64,000 nt of DNA from Gordonia heveisoli (GTDB lineage: Bacteria; Actinomycetota; Actinomycetes; Mycobacteriales; Mycobacteriaceae): NCBI RefSeq assembly GCF_030315745.1, contig NZ_JASXSH010000009.1, positions 62,001 through 126,000 on the forward strand. The letters are read 5' to 3'. This document shows positions 47,919 to 57,800 of this stretch, in pieces (the stretch's first letter is position 1; each line of letters opens with the position of its first letter). The notes beneath the pieces are model-generated. The model ran no database searches. It worked only from the letters and a program-made list of their open reading frames with translations, and was not told where the DNA came from. Made by a program: the position numbers and the translations under genes.

Positions 47919-47927
47919 ACTGGACAT

Positions 47928-48506
47928 ATGCGACGAGTCGACTGGCGCGGACTGGCCAGCTTCAACGAACTCGGCGAGAAGCAGGCCCTCGCCGCGCTGT
48001 ACGAGTGCTGCAGTTCGCGGATCTGGGCCCTACGGGTGGCCACCGCGCGCCCCTACGCCGACGAGGCGGCGCTTCTGGCGCGCGCCGACGATGTCCTCGC
48101 CGAGCTGACCGACACCGATCTGGCCGAGGCACTCGACGGACATCCCCGCATCGGTGACCGCCCCGACAATCCGTCCTCCACACGGGAACAGTCGGGGGTC
48201 GCCGGCGCAGACCCCGCGGTACTCGCCGAGCTCAGGGAACTGAACCGCGCCTACGAGGATCGGTTCGGTCAGGTCTACCTCGTCTTCGCCAACGGACGCC
48301 CGGCGGCACAATTGCTGGCCATCCTCAAGGACCGCATGGGCAATGACCCGGACACCGAACGCCGCGTGATGCGCGGCGAGCTGGCGAAGATCAACCGCAG
48401 CCGGCTGCTGCGTATGCTGGCTCCCGCGGGGCGTTTCGCCAACGACGACGCCGACCCGGCGGCAGCCGGCACCGCATCGTCCGATGCAGCAGAGGTAGAT
48501 GCATGA
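47928..48506 (+). CDS. uraD: OHCU decarboxylase
   Basis: 192 residues. Third step of urate breakdown: decarboxylates OHCU to S-allantoin. Catalytic features seen: His in DGHPRIGDRP and the Glu-Gln in TREQSGVAG, then the helix ELRELNRAYEDRFGQVYLVFANG. The C-terminal 25 residues are disordered (Ala/Asp-rich). Its stop overlaps the HIU hydrolase start (ATGA). Starts 9 bases after the permease fusion, so all three form one operon. Confidence 0.9.
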   Translation: MRRVDWRGLASFNELGEKQALAALYECCSSRIWALRVATARPYADEAALLARADDVLAELTDTDLAEALDGHPRIGDRPDNPSSTREQSGVAGADPAVLAELRELNRAYEDRFGQVYLVFANGRPAAQLLAILKDRMGNDPDTERRVMRGELAKINRSRLLRMLAPAGRFANDDADPAAAGTASSDAAEVDA

Positions 48507-48829
48507 GCGGGTTGTCGACCCACGTCTTGGATGCCGTAACCGGCTCCCCGGCAAGCGGTCTGGAGGTTGCGTTGCAGGATGCCAGCGGCACCGAGCTGGC
48601 CTCGGCGGTCACCGACGCCGACGGCCGGATCGGCGCGGTGACCACCGACACCCTCGAGCCAGGCATCTATCACCTGGTCTTCGACACCGGGAACTGGTTC
48701 GCCGACAACGACATCGACGGCTTCTACCCTGAGGTCGACATCTGCTTCGAGATCGCCGACCCCGAATCACACCATCACGTCCCGCTACTACTGAGCCCGT
48801 TCGCGTATTCCACCTATCGCGGCAGCTGA
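48503..48829 (+). CDS. hiuH: 5-hydroxyisourate hydrolase (transthyretin-like)
   Basis: 108 residues, second step of urate breakdown. Signature parts: LSTHVLDAVTGSPASGLEV with the N-terminal histidine, the central FYPEVDICFEI, HHHVPLLLSPFAYSTY and the C-terminal tetrapeptide YRGS, which is diagnostic of HIU hydrolases against transthyretin. Works as a tetramer in the cytosol. The uricase that should feed it is not encoded in this window. Confidence 0.95.
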   Translation: MSGLSTHVLDAVTGSPASGLEVALQDASGTELASAVTDADGRIGAVTTDTLEPGIYHLVFDTGNWFADNDIDGFYPEVDICFEIADPESHHHVPLLLSPFAYSTYRGS

Positions 48830-48855
48830 CGGTCGTGCGGTAGGGACCCGGCGAA

Positions 48856-49983
48856 CTAGCTCGTCGCGTTCGCGAAGGACTCCAGGCCACTGGTGGCGTC
48901 GATGTACTCGGTCACCCAGCGTTCGATGACCGCGGCGGTCTTCTCGACCTTGCGGAACTGGCCGACGACCTGCCCGACCGGGTTGAACGCGACATCGATG
49001 CTCTCATCGGGATACCGATGCGTGGCCGCGACGGCCATACCGGACACCATGTACTGCAACGGCATTCCCAACGGGTCTGGGTTCTTCGGGTCCTCCCACG
49101 CCTCCGTCCAGTCGTTGCGTAACATCCGGCACGGCTTTCCGGTGAATGACCGGCTGCGCACGGTGTCCCGGCTCGACGCGTCGATATAGGTCTGCTGCTG
49201 CACCGGCGTGTTCTCCGCCTCCTCCACCATCAGCCACTGCGATCCACTCCACGCACCCTGGGCACCGAGCGCGAGCGCGGCAGCGATCTGTCCGCCGCCG
49301 CCGATCCCGCCGGCAGCCAGAACCGGTACCGGCGCAACCTCTTTGACCACCTGGGGCCACAACACGATCGACCCGACCTCACCGCAGTGACCACCGCCTT
49401 CACCGCCCTGCGCGATGATGATGTCCACGCCGGCATCGGCGTGTTTACGCGCTTGCTGCGGGGATCCACAGAGCGCCGCGACCTTGCGTCCGGCCGCCTG
49501 AATCTTCTCGATCATGTCGGCCGGCGGAGTACCCAGCGCGTTGGCGATCAGCGTGACCTTCGGATGTTGCAGCGCCACTTCGACCTGTGGCGTCGCGGTC
49601 GCCTCGGTCCAGCCGAGAAGTTGCAGCGAGTTGTCGCTGTCCTCGTTGAGCGGGACACCGTGATCACGCAGCAGCGTCCTGCCGAACTCGAGCGTCTGCT
49701 CCGGCACCATCGACTGCAGCAGCTTGGTCAGGTCGTCCGCCGACATGTCGGCGTCCATCCCCTCGTATTTGTTGGGAATCACGATGTCGACACCGTAGGG
49801 GTGGTCGCCGATGTGCTCATCGATCCAGTTGAGTTCGACCTCGAGCTGCTCGGGCGTGAAGCCGACCGCACCTAGCACCCCGAAGCCCCCGGCCTTGCTG
49901 ACCGCAACGACGACGTCACGGCAGTGGGTGAACGCGAAGATCGGGAACTCGATCCCGAGGTCGTCACAGATCGGGGTGTGCAT
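48856..49983 (-). CDS. Nitronate monooxygenase family FMN enzyme
   Basis: 375 residues, AAGGAG before the ATG. TIM-barrel 2-nitropropane dioxygenase-like fold: FGVLGAVGFTPEQLE, IIIAQGGEGGGHCGEVGSIVLWPQVV and the phosphate-binding VPVLAAGGIGGGGQIAAALALGAQG. It binds FMN and oxidises nitronates or a related enolate; enzymes of this branch in actinobacteria are often unassigned. It is convergent with hiuH and stands alone. Confidence 0.88.
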   Translation of the reverse strand: MHTPICDDLGIEFPIFAFTHCRDVVVAVSKAGGFGVLGAVGFTPEQLEVELNWIDEHIGDHPYGVDIVIPNKYEGMDADMSADDLTKLLQSMVPEQTLEFGRTLLRDHGVPLNEDSDNSLQLLGWTEATATPQVEVALQHPKVTLIANALGTPPADMIEKIQAAGRKVAALCGSPQQARKHADAGVDIIIAQGGEGGGHCGEVGSIVLWPQVVKEVAPVPVLAAGGIGGGGQIAAALALGAQGAWSGSQWLMVEEAENTPVQQQTYIDASSRDTVRSRSFTGKPCRMLRNDWTEAWEDPKNPDPLGMPLQYMVSGMAVAATHRYPDESIDVAFNPVGQVVGQFRKVEKTAAVIERWVTEYIDATSGLESFANATS

Positions 49984-50100
49984 GCAGACTCCTTGCTCAG
50001 TCGGAATGAGGCCAAGTCAGAATTGGGCCGGCCCGAAATTAGAACGTGTTCCACTTTGATACCAGGCCGGCATGGGGCGCACAAGGGCCGCGCCGCACGC

Positions 50101-50448
50101 CGAACATCCCGGCCGAATCCGACTCTCAACGGATTCGTCCTCGGCACCCGGAAGAAGGGCCGTAACGCGACCCCGGCCGAGAACTTCGCCGGGCTCACCT
50201 ATTCCGACCCCTTCTACCGCGAACCACGCGTCCCGGCCGGTGCAAAGCCCGGAACATTGCTGCGCGCCAAGAAGGTTGACGTTCTCTTCACCGGATTCAA
50301 GCCGGGGAACGTGTCGGCCTGGAAGATCATGTACGTCACCGAGAACACCCGGCGGACGGCCAACGACATCTCGACGGGAATCATCCTGCTCCCCGAGGAT
50401 GGCCGGCCGAACAGCACGCGTCCGATCGGCGCATTTCGTCTTCGGTGA
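50101..50448 (+). pseudogene. Remnant of a secreted lipase (LIP family)
   Basis: The stretch reads DPFYREPRVPAGAKPGTLLR, then NVSAWKIMYVTENTRR and STGIILLPEDGRP, the N-terminal pattern of secretory triacylglycerol lipases of mycolata. The signal peptide is absent upstream, and the frame stops about 75 residues into the mature pattern, before the catalytic Ser, Asp and His. Therefore a truncated relic. It is followed at once by the ribosome site of the next gene, suggesting a deletion joined the two. Confidence 0.6.
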
Positions 50449-50524
50449 TCTGACCGATCACGGACACCACTCCCTGAGCAGTCCAAGTATTAGCGCATGT
50501 CATTGCGAGAGAAGGAATTTGACG

Positions 50525-51802
50525 ATGACAACCCCAACTCGAGGAACCCGTCGGACACCCGGCCGGATGACGATGGCGACGCTGACGCTGTTGTGCGCGT
50601 TACTCGGCAGCACCTTGGTGACCACCCCAGCCCAGGCCGCCGACTATCATCGGTATCTCGATCTTCCGCTCACCAACCGATTCGCCGACAAACACGGCGG
50701 CGGGGTCAATCGCGCACTGCCCACCGATCTGCGGACCCTACGGAAGCTCGTCGACGCCGCACGCGCCGGCGGCACAGATCCCCACCGCTATGCCGCACTG
50801 TTGTTCCAGTACCGGCTCGTACAGGCCACCACCGAGGCGGCATCGACCTCGCCAGTTGGGATCCGGCCAAGGGATTCCACGCCACCCGGGCCACCATGAT
50901 CAAGGCCTACCGCTACTAGCTCGATCTCCAGATCGAACATCGCGAGTTGCAGTGGGCGGGCATGGCCGGCACTGTCGGCGCCGATTTCGGCGGCGGCATC
51001 GCCGACGTCGTCCTCGCAGGCGACATCTACGCCTTCACCCGCCTGCAGCCCATCGCGGCCCAGATCATCGAGGCCGCGACAACTGTCTCCCGCGAGCTGA
51101 TCAACACTGTTCCCCAAAGGTTTTCAAACGCTCGCCTACGGCGCGGACAAACTGACCCCGGCCGACCTCGCCTGGTTCGCCAAGCAGATCCTGGTGATGC
51201 AGAAGGCCATCTTCTCCGATCTGATGCCGCTGCATTACGGCTACGTCCACGACGGGTTGGCGGCGGTCCGGGATTTCCGTTCCGCAGGACTCATCGACGA
51301 CGAAATCGTCACCGCCTGGACGAATATCGCCTCCGGCAAAAAGAATCTGATCGCGACGGGCAACGCCACCCTGTTGCACCGTGAACAGTACGACGTGGTC
51401 GGCTGGCAGTTCGACAACGTGCGTGCGTACCGCCAGGCCGACGGCATCGGCGCGGCACTGACCTACGCGATGACGCTCGCCGGTTCGCCATCGATCGCGG
51501 GCGTTCCTGCCCTGCGCAACTTCATCCCCTTCCATGTCACCCGGCGACTCGCCGACGGCCGGACTGTCGACATCAAGACCCCGATCCCGAATTGGGACTG
51601 TTCCTACTTCAATCTGCGCTGGAAGTACGTCACCACCGAACTTCTCCCCCGCTACCAGGCGATGGTCGAACACGACTGGAACGCCACCGTCGAGCGGATG
51701 CGAGTCCCCTACGAGCAGCAGTTCGAGTCGCACCGGCCGATCTACAACCTGCCGAAGATTCTTGGCGACGCCCTGGCGAACACCGTCGTCACCGTCCGCT
51801 GA
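50525..51802 (+). pseudogene. Secreted protein gene broken by two frameshifts and a stop
   Basis: A strong ribosome site (GAGAAGGA) and a classical signal peptide (MATLTLLCALLGSTLVTTPAQA, cut before ADYHRYL) open the gene. Near 50838 one base is missing (frame moves so that EAGIDLASWDPAKG continues), at 50917-50919 an in-frame TAG interrupts YRYY-LDLQIEHRELQW, and at about 51110-51118, in a C/A/T homopolymer stretch, one extra base shifts the frame back, after which GADKLTPADLAWFAKQ runs to a stop at 51802. The restored product would be about 425 residues. I do not recognise the family. No start inside gives a plausible secreted product. Confidence 0.75.
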
Positions 51803-51845
51803 TGCTCACCCCCACCGCCGGAACCACAACCGAAAGGCACACGAC

Positions 51846-52001
51846 ATGGTGCAAGCCGGAAATCTCATCGTGACCCCGGAGATGATCGACGCCATGGCGG
51901 GTCCGCTCGCCAACTCGATCCTCTACATGTTCACCTGGGGCGGTGCATCCAACTGGGGTACCGCACTCCAGGCCCTCATCGGCGCCGTCGGCGCCTACTG
52001 A
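51846..52001 (+). CDS. 51-residue hydrophobic peptide, PorA-like candidate
   Basis: AAAGG lies eight bases before the ATG, 43 bases after the broken secreted-protein gene. The peptide has no signal sequence; an amphipathic stretch (MIDAMAGPLANSILYMF) precedes GGASNWGTALQALIGAVGAY. The C-terminal half resembles, in my memory, the corynebacterial channel peptide PorA (45 residues, GASSKWAGAVADLIGLLG). Such peptides are O-mycoloylated, have no signal peptide and form channels in the mycomembrane with PorH. No PorH-like partner is visible next to it. Identity is an inference. Confidence 0.5.
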   Translation: MVQAGNLIVTPEMIDAMAGPLANSILYMFTWGGASNWGTALQALIGAVGAY

Positions 52002-52014
52002 CTCCCACACCCGG

Positions 52015-52043
52015 TTGGCTGCGCGGCGCGGCCTCGCTATGGT
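52015..52043 (+). promoter_or_regulatory. Promoter of the metE leader
   Basis: TTGGCT (52015-52020) and TATGGT (52038-52043) are 17 bases apart. Start of transcription would be near 52050, about 45 bases before the cobalamin riboswitch. Confidence 0.5.
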
Positions 52044-52095
52044 AGTGGACGCAACTGGTTCGCCGACCGGATTGACCAAGGAGCCCCTGTCCTTT

Positions 52096-52287
52096 CGCGT
52101 TCGGCGTCGAGTTCGTGGTCACCTCGACCACGGACAAGAGGGAATCCGGTGAGAATCCGGAACTGTCCCGCAGCGGTATATCGGAACGACCGCCGTCACC
52201 ACAAGCACTGAACGCCACGCGTTCGGGAAGCGACGGCCAGTAGGAGCGCGCACGCGCACGCCGATGAGTCCGAAGACCTGCCCGTTG
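52096..52287 (+). promoter_or_regulatory. Cobalamin (B12) riboswitch upstream of metE
   Basis: The conserved core is clear: AAGAGGGAATCCGGTGAGAA with ATCCGGAACTGTCCCGCAGC (52135-52174), the CCAGTAGGAG segment (52237-52246) and the closing GAGTCCGAAGACCTGCC (52265-52281). This is the adenosyl/methylcobalamin-binding aptamer. When B12 is present it should shut off metE, because the B12-dependent MetH can take over. Boundaries are approximate, as the outer stem is not certain. Confidence 0.93.
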
Positions 52288-52290
52288 TAT

Positions 52291-52307
52291 CGGGCGCGCC
52301 GCGCCCG
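52291..52307 (+). promoter_or_regulatory. Expression-platform hairpin after the riboswitch
   Basis: Arms CGGGCGC (52291-52297) and GCGCCCG (52301-52307), loop of three, directly follow the aptamer. No U-tract. It is about 140 bases before the metE start, so it may be a terminator stem of the GC-rich type or part of a switching structure. Confidence 0.45.
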
Positions 52308-52445
52308 GTGGCTCACCGCCTCGTGGAATGGGCGCCGTCGAACTCGCGAAACGTCGTGCCCGACAACAGGGCTCGACGTGGCCGAGACGACGCTTCCGGC
52401 ATGGCGGTGAACCGTTCACACCGTATGCAGGAGCTCAACACTCTC

Positions 52446-54737
52446 ATGTCGACACCGACTCCACCCACCGCGAAGCCATTCGCCGCCACTGTCCTGGGCG
52501 CGCCACGCATCGGCCCGGACCGCGAACTGAAACGGGCCATCGAAGGCTACTGGGCCGGCCGGATCAGCGCCGAAGGCCTGGCGGGAACCGCCGCCGATCT
52601 CCGTCGGCGTAGCTGGCAGGAACTGGCCGCCGCCGGCCTGGATTCCATCCCGGTCAACACCTTCTCCTACTACGACCAGGTCCTCGACACCGCGGTCATG
52701 CTCGATGCCCTGCCCGATCGGGTGGCCGGCATCGACGATCCGCTCGATCGCTACTTCGCCGCCGCACGCGGCAATGCCGAGGTCACCCCGCTGGAGATGA
52801 CCAAGTGGTTCGACACCAACTACCACTACCTGGTCCCCGAAATCGCGCCGACGACGCAGTTCCGGTTGCGCCCGGAGAAGGTCCTCGCCGAGATCGCACA
52901 GGCGCGCGGCACCGGAATCGACCCGCGGCCGGTCGTCGTCGGTCCGATCACCTTCCTCGCACTCGCCAAAGCCGTCGACGGCGGGCCAGAGCCGCTCTCG
53001 CGCATCGATGACGTGGTGAGCTGCTACTTCGAGCTGATCGACCGGCTGGTCGACGCCGGTGTCGAGTGGGTGCAGTTCGATGAGCCCGCGCTGGTCACCG
53101 ATATCGCCGACGGTCTGCCGGAGCTGGCTGCCGACGTTTACGGTCGCCTGTCGGCAGTCACCCGACGTCCCGCGATCCTGGTCGCCACCTATTTCGGCGA
53201 TCCGGGCGCGGCGCTGGGTGCACTTGCCCGCACCGCCGTCGAGGCCATCGCCGTCGATCTCATCGAAGGCAGCGTCGAAGCGGTCGCCGCGGTCCCCGAA
53301 CTCGCGAACAAACTCGTCGTGGCCGGTGTCGTCGACGGTCGCAACATCTGGCGCACCGATCTCGATGCGGCCCTCGCCACGCTGGGCAGCCTGCTCGGCT
53401 CCGCAGGCGATCTGGCCGTGTCGACGTCCTGCTCCACCCTGCATGTGCCCTACAGCCTCGCCCCCGAGGCCGGCCTGGACGACAACCTCCGCGGCTGGCT
53501 GGCCTTCGCGGCCGAGAAGTACACCGAGGTCGCCACCCTGGCCAGTGCCCTGCGCAACGGGCGCGAGTCGCAGGCCGCGGCCTTCGACGCCTCCCGCGCC
53601 GCGCTGGCCACCCGCGCTACCGATCCGAGGCTGGCCGACGCGGGCGTCCGCACCCGTCTGGCCGCCTGCACCGACGCCGACATCACGCGCACCGCGGCGG
53701 CTACCCGCCTCGCGCAGCAGCAGGAGCATCTGAACCTGCCGCCGCTGCCGACCACGACGATCGGTTCGTACCCGCAGACCTCGGCCATCCGCCTGGCCCG
53801 GGCCGCACTGCGCTCCGGTGACATCGACGACGCCGAGTACGTCCGGCGGATGCACGCCGAGATCGCCGATGTGGTTGCGCTGCAAGAACGTATCGGCCTG
53901 GACGTATTGGTACACGGCGAGCCCGAGCGCAACGACATGGTGCAGTACTTCGCCGAGCAGCTCGACGGCTTCTTCGCCACCGCCAACGGCTGGGTGCAGT
54001 CCTACGGCACCCGCTGCGTACGTCCGCCGATCCTCTACGGCGACGTCGCACGGCCTGCCCCGATGACGGTGGACTGGATCACCTTCGCGCAGTCGCTGAC
54101 CACCAAGCCGGTCAAGGGCATGCTGACCGGCCCGGTCACCATCCTGGCGTGGTCTTTCGTACGCAACGACCAGCCACTCGCGGACTCGGCCAACCAGATC
54201 GCGCTGGCCATCCGCGACGAGACCGTCGACTTGGAGAAGGCCGGTGTCGCGATCATCCAGGTCGATGAGCCCGCCCTGCGCGAGTTGCTGCCCCTGCGCA
54301 ACGCCGACAAGTCCGCCTACCTCGACTGGGCGGTGAAGGCCTTCCGTCTGTCCACCTCAGGGGTCGCCGACACCACGCAGGTGCACACGCACCTGTGCTA
54401 CTCCGAGTTCGGCGAGGTCATCGGCGCCATCGCCGCGTTGGACGCCGACGTGACCTCGATCGAAGCCGCACGCTCGCATATGGAGGTGCTCGACGACCTC
54501 AACCAGGTCGGCTTCGCCAACGGCGTCGGACCGGGCGTCTACGACATCCACTCCCCGCGGGTTCCCGGTGCCGAGGAGATCCGCGATTCACTCACCTCAG
54601 CACTCAAGGCCGTTGATGCACAACGCCTCTGGGTCAATCCGGACTGCGGCTTGAAGACCCGCAACACCGACGAGGTCACCGAGTCGCTGACCAATATGGT
54701 CGCCGCCGCACAGGCCGCCCGCACCGCGCTCGGCTGA
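52446..54737 (+). CDS. metE: Cobalamin-independent methionine synthase MetE
   Basis: Transfers the methyl of 5-methyltetrahydropteroyl-triglutamate to homocysteine. 763 residues from ATG 52446, which has AGGAG twelve bases upstream; longer in-frame starts fall in the leader. Tandem barrels: the N-lobe with [12 protein letters not shown], and the catalytic C-lobe with [15 protein letters not shown], the zinc ligands in [11 protein letters not shown] and the last cysteine in NPDCGLKTR. Same function as Rv1133c. Expression governed by the B12 riboswitch. Confidence 0.96.
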   Translation: MSTPTPPTAKPFAATVLGAPRIGPDRELKRAIEGYWAGRISAEGLAGTAADLRRRSWQELAAAGLDSIPVNTFSYYDQVLDTAVMLDALPDRVAGIDDPLDRYFAAARGNAEVTPLEMTKWFDTNYHYLVPEIAPTTQFRLRPEKVLAEIAQARGTGIDPRPVVVGPITFLALAKAVDGGPEPLSRIDDVVSCYFELIDRLVDAGVEWVQFDEPALVTDIADGLPELAADVYGRLSAVTRRPAILVATYFGDPGAALGALARTAVEAIAVDLIEGSVEAVAAVPELANKLVVAGVVDGRNIWRTDLDAALATLGSLLGSAGDLAVSTSCSTLHVPYSLAPEAGLDDNLRGWLAFAAEKYTEVATLASALRNGRESQAAAFDASRAALATRATDPRLADAGVRTRLAACTDADITRTAAATRLAQQQEHLNLPPLPTTTIGSYPQTSAIRLARAALRSGDIDDAEYVRRMHAEIADVVALQERIGLDVLVHGEPERNDMVQYFAEQLDGFFATANGWVQSYGTRCVRPPILYGDVARPAPMTVDWITFAQSLTTKPVKGMLTGPVTILAWSFVRNDQPLADSANQIALAIRDETVDLEKAGVAIIQVDEPALRELLPLRNADKSAYLDWAVKAFRLSTSGVADTTQVHTHLCYSEFGEVIGAIAALDADVTSIEAARSHMEVLDDLNQVGFANGVGPGVYDIHSPRVPGAEEIRDSLTSALKAVDAQRLWVNPDCGLKTRNTDEVTESLTNMVAAAQAARTALG

Positions 54738-54742
54738 GAAAG

Positions 54743-54774
54743 ACGAACGTCCCGCCGGAAGGCGGGACGTTCGT
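54743..54774. terminator. Intrinsic terminator between metE and pca
   Basis: Perfect 14-bp stem (54743-54756 with 54761-54774), loop GGAA, followed on the plus strand by a T-rich run (TGTTCGTTGTTCAGTT), five bases after the metE stop. On the minus strand it is followed by CTTTCTC, so it can also end pca. Confidence 0.9.
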
Positions 54775-54813
54775 TGTTCGTTGTTCAGTTGTCGGAGATC
54801 ACACGCCGTGGTG

Positions 54814-57800
54814 TCAGCTGACCTCGATCAGCAGATCGCCGGGAGCAACCTGGGTGACGGGCCCGATCGCCAGACGGCGGACGGTACCGGCCACCGGCGT
54901 GGTGATCGCCGCCTCCATCTTCATCGCCTCGATGGTGCCGATGGCCGCACCCGCGGCCACCTCGTCGCCGACGTCGACCGACAGCGACACCACGCCGGCG
55001 AACGGGGCGCCGATGTGATGGGGATTGGCACGGTCGGCCTTCTCCGCCGTCGCGACCGTGGAGTCGACGCTCTTGTCGCGCACCGCGACCGGGCGCAACT
55101 GCCCGTTGAGCAGACACATCACCGTGCGCATACCGCGCTCGTCCGGCTCACTGATCGCTTCCAGCCCGATGAGCAGCACGACGCCGGGTTCCAGTTCTAC
55201 CCGGTGTTCCTCGCCGTAGCGAAGCCCGTAGAAGAACTGATTGGCCGACAGCCGGGAGGTGTCGCCGTAGGCCTCGCGGTGCTCTTCGAACTCCCGAGTC
55301 GGCCCCGGGAAGAGCAGCCGGTTGAGCGTCGACTGCCGCTCGACACCCGGCTTGTCCAGCAGCAGTTCATCATCCGCGGACAGCGGAGTCGGCTCCGGTG
55401 CCGGTGCGCGGCCCTGCAGCGCCAGGGTGCGCAAGGGTTCGGGCCAGCCGCCGGCCGGGTCCCCGAGTTCCCCACGGAGGAAACCGATCACCGAATCGGG
55501 AATGTCATAGGCCGACGGGTCGGCGGCGAAGTCGGCGGCGGTGATGCCCCGACCGACGAGGGCGAGCGCCAGATCGCCGACCACCTTCGACGACGGGGTG
55601 ACCTTGATCAGGCGACCGAGCATCGAATCCGCCTGCGCGTAGGCCTGTTCGACCGATTCGAAACGGTTACCCAGACCCAGCGCGATCGCCTGCTGCCGCA
55701 GATTCGACAGCTGACCACCGGGGATCTCGTGCGTGTACACGCGTCCGGTCGGCGCGGGAAGCCCGGACTCGAAGGGCGCGTATACCTTTCGGATCGCCTC
55801 CCAGTACGGCTCCAGATCGCAGACATTGCCGAGGTCGAGTCCGGTGTCGCGGTCGGTCTGCGCGGTGGCCGCGACGATCGCCGACAGCGGTGGCTGACTC
55901 GTGGTGCCGGCCAGCGCCGCGCTGGCACCGTCGACCGCATCCGCCCCGGCCTGCCAGGCCGCCATATACGTGGCGAGCTGCCCGCCCGGGGTGTCATGGG
56001 TGTGCACGTGGATCGGCAGGTCGAACTCCCGACGCAGGGCGCTGACCAGGGTGGTCGCCGCCGGCGCCCGCAACAGTCCGGCCATGTCCTTGATCGCCAG
56101 CACATGCGCGCCCGCCTCGACGATCTGCTCGGCCAGACGCAGGTAGTAGTCGAGGGTGTAGAGCTTCTCACCCGGAGAGGACAGGTCGCCGGTGTAGCTC
56201 ATCGCCACCTCGGCCACCGCCGTACCGGTTTCGCGCACCGCGTCGATGGCCGGCCGCATGGCGTCGATGTTGTTGAGCGCGTCGAAGATTCGGAAGATGT
56301 CGATTCCGACGTCGGTGGCCTCCTCGACGAAGGCGGTGGTCACCTTCGTCGGGTACGGGGTGTACCCGACGGTGTTGGCGCCACGCAGCAGCATCTGCAG
56401 ACAGATATTCGGCATCGCCTCACGCAGTTGCGCCAGACGCTCCCACGGATCCTCCTTGAGGAAACGCAACGCCACATCGTAGGTAGCCCCACCCCAGCAT
56501 TCGACCGAGAGCAACTCGGGGGTCAGGGCGGCCACATAGGGCGCGACTGCGATCAGGCCGCTGGTACGCAGCCGGGTCGCCAGCAACGACTGGTGGGCGT
56601 CGCGGAAGGTGGTGTCGGTGACACCCAGACGAGGGGACTCCCGCAGATCCCGGGCGAAGCCCTCCGGGCCCAGTGCCAGCAGCCGCTGCCGCGACCCGTC
56701 CGCCGGAGCCGCGAGCACCGCCCGGTCGAGGACCGGCAGTTTGTCGCGCGGATAGACGGTGGTCGGACGTTCGCCGTGCGGCTTGTTGACGGTGATGTCG
56801 GCCAGATACGACAGGATGCGGGTACCGCGGTCCGCCGAGGCACGCGAGGTCAGCAGTTCGGGCCGGTCGTCGATGAACGAGGTGGTGACGCGCCCTGCGC
56901 GGAAGTCCGGATCATCGAGCACCGCCGCCAGGAACGGGATGTTGGTGGACACCCCGCGGATGCGGAACTCGGCGACCGCGCGCCGGGCACGGGCGATGGC
57001 GGTGGCGAAGTCGCGGCCCCGACAGGTCAGCTTGACGAGCATGGAGTCGAAATGGCCGCTGACCTCGGCACCGAGCACCGCGCCGCCGTCCAGGCGGACG
57101 CCGGCACCGCCCGGGCTGCGGTAAGCGGTGATCCGGCCGACGTCGGGCCGGAATCCGTTGGCCGGGTTCTCGGTCGTGATCCGGCACTGCAGGGCCGCAC
57201 CGCGAATCCGGATCGACTCCTGGCTCAGCCCGAGGTCGGCGAGGGTAGCGCCCGCGGCGATGCGCATCTGCGCACCCACCAGATCGACGTCGGTGATCTC
57301 CTCGGTCACCGTGTGTTCGACCTGGATGCGCGGATTCATCTCGATGAACACATGCCTGCCCTGCTCGTCGAGCAGGAATTCGACGGTGCCCGCACACGAG
57401 TAGCCGATGTGGCGGGCGAAGGCCACCGCGTCTGCGCAGATCTGCTGACGCAGTTCCTCGGAGAGGTTCGGGGCCGGCGCCATCTCGATGACCTTCTGAT
57501 GACGCCGCTGCATACTGCAGTCGCGCTCGTAAAGGTGGATGACGTTGCCCTCGTTGTCGGCGAGGATCTGCACCTCGATGTGGCGCGGGTTCACCACGGC
57601 CTGCTCGAGGAAGACGGTCGGGTCGCCGAAGGCGGTGTCGGCCTCGCGGGCCGCCGCGGCGATCGACTCGGCCAGATCCGCCGGGTCGTCGACCCGGCGC
57701 ATACCGCGTCCGCCGCCACCGGCGACAGCCTTGACGAAGACCGGGAACTGCATGGACTTCGAGGCCTCGACGAGTTCATCGATGTCGGCCGACGGCTCGG

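Noticed and set aside
45671..48157. 828-codon open frame on the plus strand in another register
   Set aside because: It lies over the permease-OHCU fusion and uraD, whose products have clear families; the alternative product is Arg-rich noise.
48856..49983. Assigning the nitronate monooxygenase to the urate operon
   Set aside because: It is on the opposite strand, convergent with hiuH, and its family does not take part in urate breakdown.
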